NCBI RefSeq assembly: GCF_018614585.1
Contig: NZ_JAGGOI010000005.1
Span: forward strand, 1-64,000
Direction of reading: 5' to 3'
Length of the DNA: 64,000 nucleotides
Source of the DNA: Streptomyces sp. ISL-1
Lineage (GTDB): Bacteria > Actinomycetota > Actinomycetes > Streptomycetales > Streptomycetaceae
A model generated the notes under the pieces. The model had not been told where the DNA came from and searched no databases. It worked only from the letters and a program-made list of their open reading frames with translations. Within the stretch, counting starts at the first letter, position 1. The number at the start of each line of letters is the position of its first letter. The position numbers were made by a program, and so were the translations under genes. Of this stretch, positions 61,819 to 64,000 are shown in pieces.

Positions 61819-62757
61819 CTATTTGACCGAGCCCGCCATCACCCCCTGGACAAAGTGCCGTTGGAAGGCGAAGAAGACGATCAGCGGCACCACCAGGGAG
61901 AGGAAGGCACCCGGTGCCAGTACTCCGATGTTGCTGCCGAACTGCCGCATCTCGGACTGGAGGGCGACGGTGAGCGGCTGGGACTCGCTGTCGGCGAAGA
62001 GCAGCGCGACCAGCATGTCGTTCCAGACCCAGAGGAACTGGAAGATCGCCAGGCTGGCCAGGGCGGGCCGTCCCAGTGGCAGGATCAGCTGGTAGAAGAT
62101 CCGCCACTCTCCGCCGCCGTCCATCCGGGCGGCCTCCAGCATTTCGCGCGGGATCTCGGCGAAATAGTTACGGAGGAGGAAGATCGCGAAGGGCAGTCCA
62201 TAGGCGACATGGAAGAGGATCACGCCCGGGATCGTGCCGAACAGCCCTACGGCGCCGAACAGTTTGGCCACGGGCAGCAGCCCGATCTGGACGGGCACCA
62301 CGAGGAGACCCACGACCACCAGGAAGATCGTGTTGCGGCCGGGGAACTCCAGCCAGGCGAAGGCGTATCCGGCGAGCGCCGCGATGCCGACGACCAGGGC
62401 GGTGGTGGGCACCGAGATCAGCACGGTGTTCCAGAAGGCCTGCGTGATACCGGAGTCCTGGAACAGAGCGGTGTAGTTGTCCAGCGACAGTTGCCCGGGA
62501 TCGGTGAGCGCCGTCCACCAGCCCTCGGCAGCGTTGTCCTGCTCGGAGCGCATCGAGGACAGGAACAGCCCGGCCAGCGGCGTGATCCAGACGAGTGCGA
62601 CGACGAGCAGGACGGCCTGGACCAGTCCGTTGCTCAGCCACTTGGTGAGCACGCCCAGGGGGCGCGGGCGCGGCCGGCGTGGCCGCACAGGGGCGTTGAG
62701 GGAGGTCTTGGCGACCGGCTGGGACGGATTGCGCTCCATGGTGCTGTGACCGCTCAT
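61819..62757 (-). CDS. Carbohydrate ABC transporter permease (MalG type)
   Basis: A 312-residue membrane protein with six helices. The EAA loop is EIPREMLEAARMDGGGEWRI, and FLLRNYFAEIP, FLWVWNDMLVALLF and the C-terminal FQRHFVQGVMAGSVK are hallmarks of MalG/ThuG-type sugar permeases. With the upstream permease it forms the channel of an oligosaccharide or alpha-glucoside-type importer; the substrate cannot be read from this part. ATG 62757 overlaps the stop of the upstream permease (ATGA). The solute-binding protein gene should lie to the right, outside the window. Confidence 0.88.
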   Translation of the reverse strand: MSGHSTMERNPSQPVAKTSLNAPVRPRRPRPRPLGVLTKWLSNGLVQAVLLVVALVWITPLAGLFLSSMRSEQDNAAEGWWTALTDPGQLSLDNYTALFQDSGITQAFWNTVLISVPTTALVVGIAALAGYAFAWLEFPGRNTIFLVVVGLLVVPVQIGLLPVAKLFGAVGLFGTIPGVILFHVAYGLPFAIFLLRNYFAEIPREMLEAARMDGGGEWRIFYQLILPLGRPALASLAIFQFLWVWNDMLVALLFADSESQPLTVALQSEMRQFGSNIGVLAPGAFLSLVVPLIVFFAFQRHFVQGVMAGSVK

Positions 62758-64000
62758 GCTCCGCTCCTTCGGAAGCGCCGGACGTTGAAGATCATGGCGG
62801 GTACGACCAGGAGCAGGAGAAGCACGCTGAGGGCGCTGCCGAGGCCCTGGTTGTTGCCGCCGCCGAAGGACACCAGCCACATCCGGGTCGCCAGGACGTT
62901 GGCCTCTTCCTGGACCGGCCCGGGCGCGATGATCCACACGAGGTCGAAGACCTTCATCACATTGATCACCAGGGTCACGAAGACCACCGTCAACACCGGG
63001 GCGAGCAGCGGCACCGTGATCTTCCGGAAGATCTGCCACTCGTTGGCGCCGTCCATCCGGGCCGCCTCCAGAGCGTCCCGGGGGATGGCCGCGAGTCCAG
63101 CGGCGATCAGCACCATCGAGAAGCCGGTCCAGATCCACAGATAGGCACCGATGATCGCGGGGGTGACCAGAGCGGGACCGAGCCAGGAAATGCCCTGATA
63201 GGGGGCTGCGAAGTTCTCCGCCGGCAGCCGGACGGTGTACGAACCGGCGTCCAGGCCGGGGAAGTTGAACGAGCCGTCCGCGGCGGTGGTGGCTTTCGCG
63301 GCCACCTTTCCGTCCCGTACAGCCTCGACCGACATCCCCGGCAGACCCTTCTCGACCGGGTCGACCTTGCCCGGCTTGCCGCCTCCGCCGGGAGTGAAGT
63401 CCAGGTAGACCACGCCCTTCACCTCGTCGGCGGCGGGCGCGGCCAGGGACGCGGCATGTGCGGGCCGGGCACCGGACGGCATTTTGTCCGGTGCCACTCC
63501 GACGAAGCCGAGGCTGACGGACTTTCCGGGGCTGACCGCGTCGGCCGTACGGTACGCACCGCCCGGATCCCCGGTCAGTCCCTGGCCCTGACGGGCTCTG
63601 GCGGTGGGGTACGCGGAGCGGTCGTCGAAGGCGTCGTGGACCCCGACGGCCACGGCGTTGAGTACACCCCGGTTCGGGTCCTCCTCGTACGCGAGCCGGA
63701 AGATGATGCCGGCGGCCAGGAACGACACCGCCATGGGCAGGAAGAGGACCAGCTTGAAGGCAGTTGCCCAGCGCACCTTCTCGGTGAGTACGGCGAGCAC
63801 CAGGCCGAGACCGGTCAGCAGTACCGGAGCGACGACAACCCAGATGGTGCTGTTGCGGATCGCCTTGAGCGTCGCGGGATCGCTGAATATCTCGGAGTAG
63901 TTGTCGCCGCCGACGAAGCGGTCACCGCTCGCGTCGAAGAGACTGCGACCGGCGGAGAACAGAACCGGGTAGACGACCAGGGCACCGAGCAGGAGCAGCG
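62754..64000 (-). CDS. Carbohydrate ABC transporter permease (MalF type) with inserted extracellular domain, 5' end outside the window
   Basis: At least 415 residues; the frame runs past 64000. Membrane segments near the N-terminal side (LLLLGALVVYPVLFSAGRSLF, VVVAPVLLTGLGLVLAVL) and at the C-terminal side surround the EAA loop AIPRDALEAARMDGANEWQI. Between two helices lies an extra extracellular part of about 150 residues. It contains a prealbumin/carboxypeptidase-regulatory-like fold: GVVYLDFTPGG, KGLPGMSVEAVRDGKVAAKA, TTAADGSFNFPGLDAGSYTV. It is coupled to the MalG-type gene by a 4-nt overlap. The insert may interact with the binding lipoprotein or the cell wall. Confidence 0.82.
   Translation of the reverse strand, partial: LLLLGALVVYPVLFSAGRSLFDASGDRFVGGDNYSEIFSDPATLKAIRNSTIWVVVAPVLLTGLGLVLAVLTEKVRWATAFKLVLFLPMAVSFLAAGIIFRLAYEEDPNRGVLNAVAVGVHDAFDDRSAYPTARARQGQGLTGDPGGAYRTADAVSPGKSVSLGFVGVAPDKMPSGARPAHAASLAAPAADEVKGVVYLDFTPGGGGKPGKVDPVEKGLPGMSVEAVRDGKVAAKATTAADGSFNFPGLDAGSYTVRLPAENFAAPYQGISWLGPALVTPAIIGAYLWIWTGFSMVLIAAGLAAIPRDALEAARMDGANEWQIFRKITVPLLAPVLTVVFVTLVINVMKVFDLVWIIAPGPVQEEANVLATRMWLVSFGGGNNQGLGSALSVLLLLLVVPAMIFNVRRFRRSGA

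Noticed and set aside
1..64000. tRNA, rRNA, riboswitch, phage or integrative element att sites
   Set aside because: Scanned by eye on both strands; no tRNA-like arms, rRNA segments, integrase gene or direct-repeat att pair were recognised. A covariance-model search (tRNAscan, Rfam) would be decisive.

Overview
The window is high-GC chromosomal DNA from an actinomycete, almost certainly a Streptomyces. This rests on strong G/C bias at third codon positions, frequent GTG starts, a very clear NsdA regulator (4539-6032), a DLW-39 family remnant (72-189), a DtxR/DmdR-type iron box (11603-11621), a streptogrisin-type protease (38670-39587) and rare TTA codons confined to a few genes. No rRNA, tRNA, CRISPR array or prophage was seen.

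Left part (1-19 kb). An IS5-family element (192-1748) sits between two truncated genes, a DLW-39 gene and a wall amidase, and carries a glyoxalase-fold passenger gene. Then follow an aminoglycoside-phosphotransferase-like kinase divergent from nsdA, a PAS/SpoIIE-type phosphatase, a DM13 membrane protein, an iron-boxed penicillin acylase plus siderophore-type acyltransferase pair (desG/desH-like), a polar amino acid ABC transporter (binding protein, permease, ATPase), a membrane Ser/Thr kinase coupled to a small membrane protein with a related ectodomain, and a flippase-like membrane protein.

Centre (18.8-38.1 kb). This is the most interesting region: a seven-gene, translationally coupled operon on the plus strand (19392-36508). 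Protein 1 is NMO barrel - NMO barrel - KS - AT - ACP - KR. Protein 2 is KS - AT - DH - phosphopantetheinyl transferase. A free ACP, an alpha/beta hydrolase, a family 1 glycosyltransferase, a zinc-ribbon methyltransferase-like protein and a degenerate galactokinase-like protein follow. The logic is that of a polyunsaturated-fatty-acid-like iterative synthase making a reduced or polyene acyl chain that is released, glycosylated and probably methylated. The operon has a consensus promoter just downstream of a LysR-type T-N11-A palindrome. The adjacent LysR gene is reduced to its DNA-binding domain. Three TTA codons in the synthases suggest bldA control. Two paralogous flippase-like membrane proteins bracket the operon, facing outward; they may move the lipid product.

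Right part (38-64 kb). Accessory and housekeeping genes are mixed with many decayed ones: streptogrisin-like protease, peptidoglycan-recognition amidase, FUSC membrane protein, EamA-type transporter, DinB protein, a secreted beta-propeller protein divergent from a TetR regulator with a perfect inverted repeat between them, CPA1 antiporter, mycoredoxin-like protein, two tandem paralogous small proteins (one with a 9-nt repeat tract), epoxide hydrolase, DUF2071 protein, FAD monooxygenase, thioredoxin reductase, beta-propeller phytase, and two sugar ABC permeases at the right edge (the second runs off the window). Remnants include a MarR-like gene, an unknown minus-strand gene, an internally deleted secreted hydrolase, a TetR lacking its DNA-binding domain, and an arsenate reductase with an internal deletion and a Cys-to-Arg change at its catalytic site.

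All assignments come from reading the translated sequence and from memory of protein families. No database search was run.
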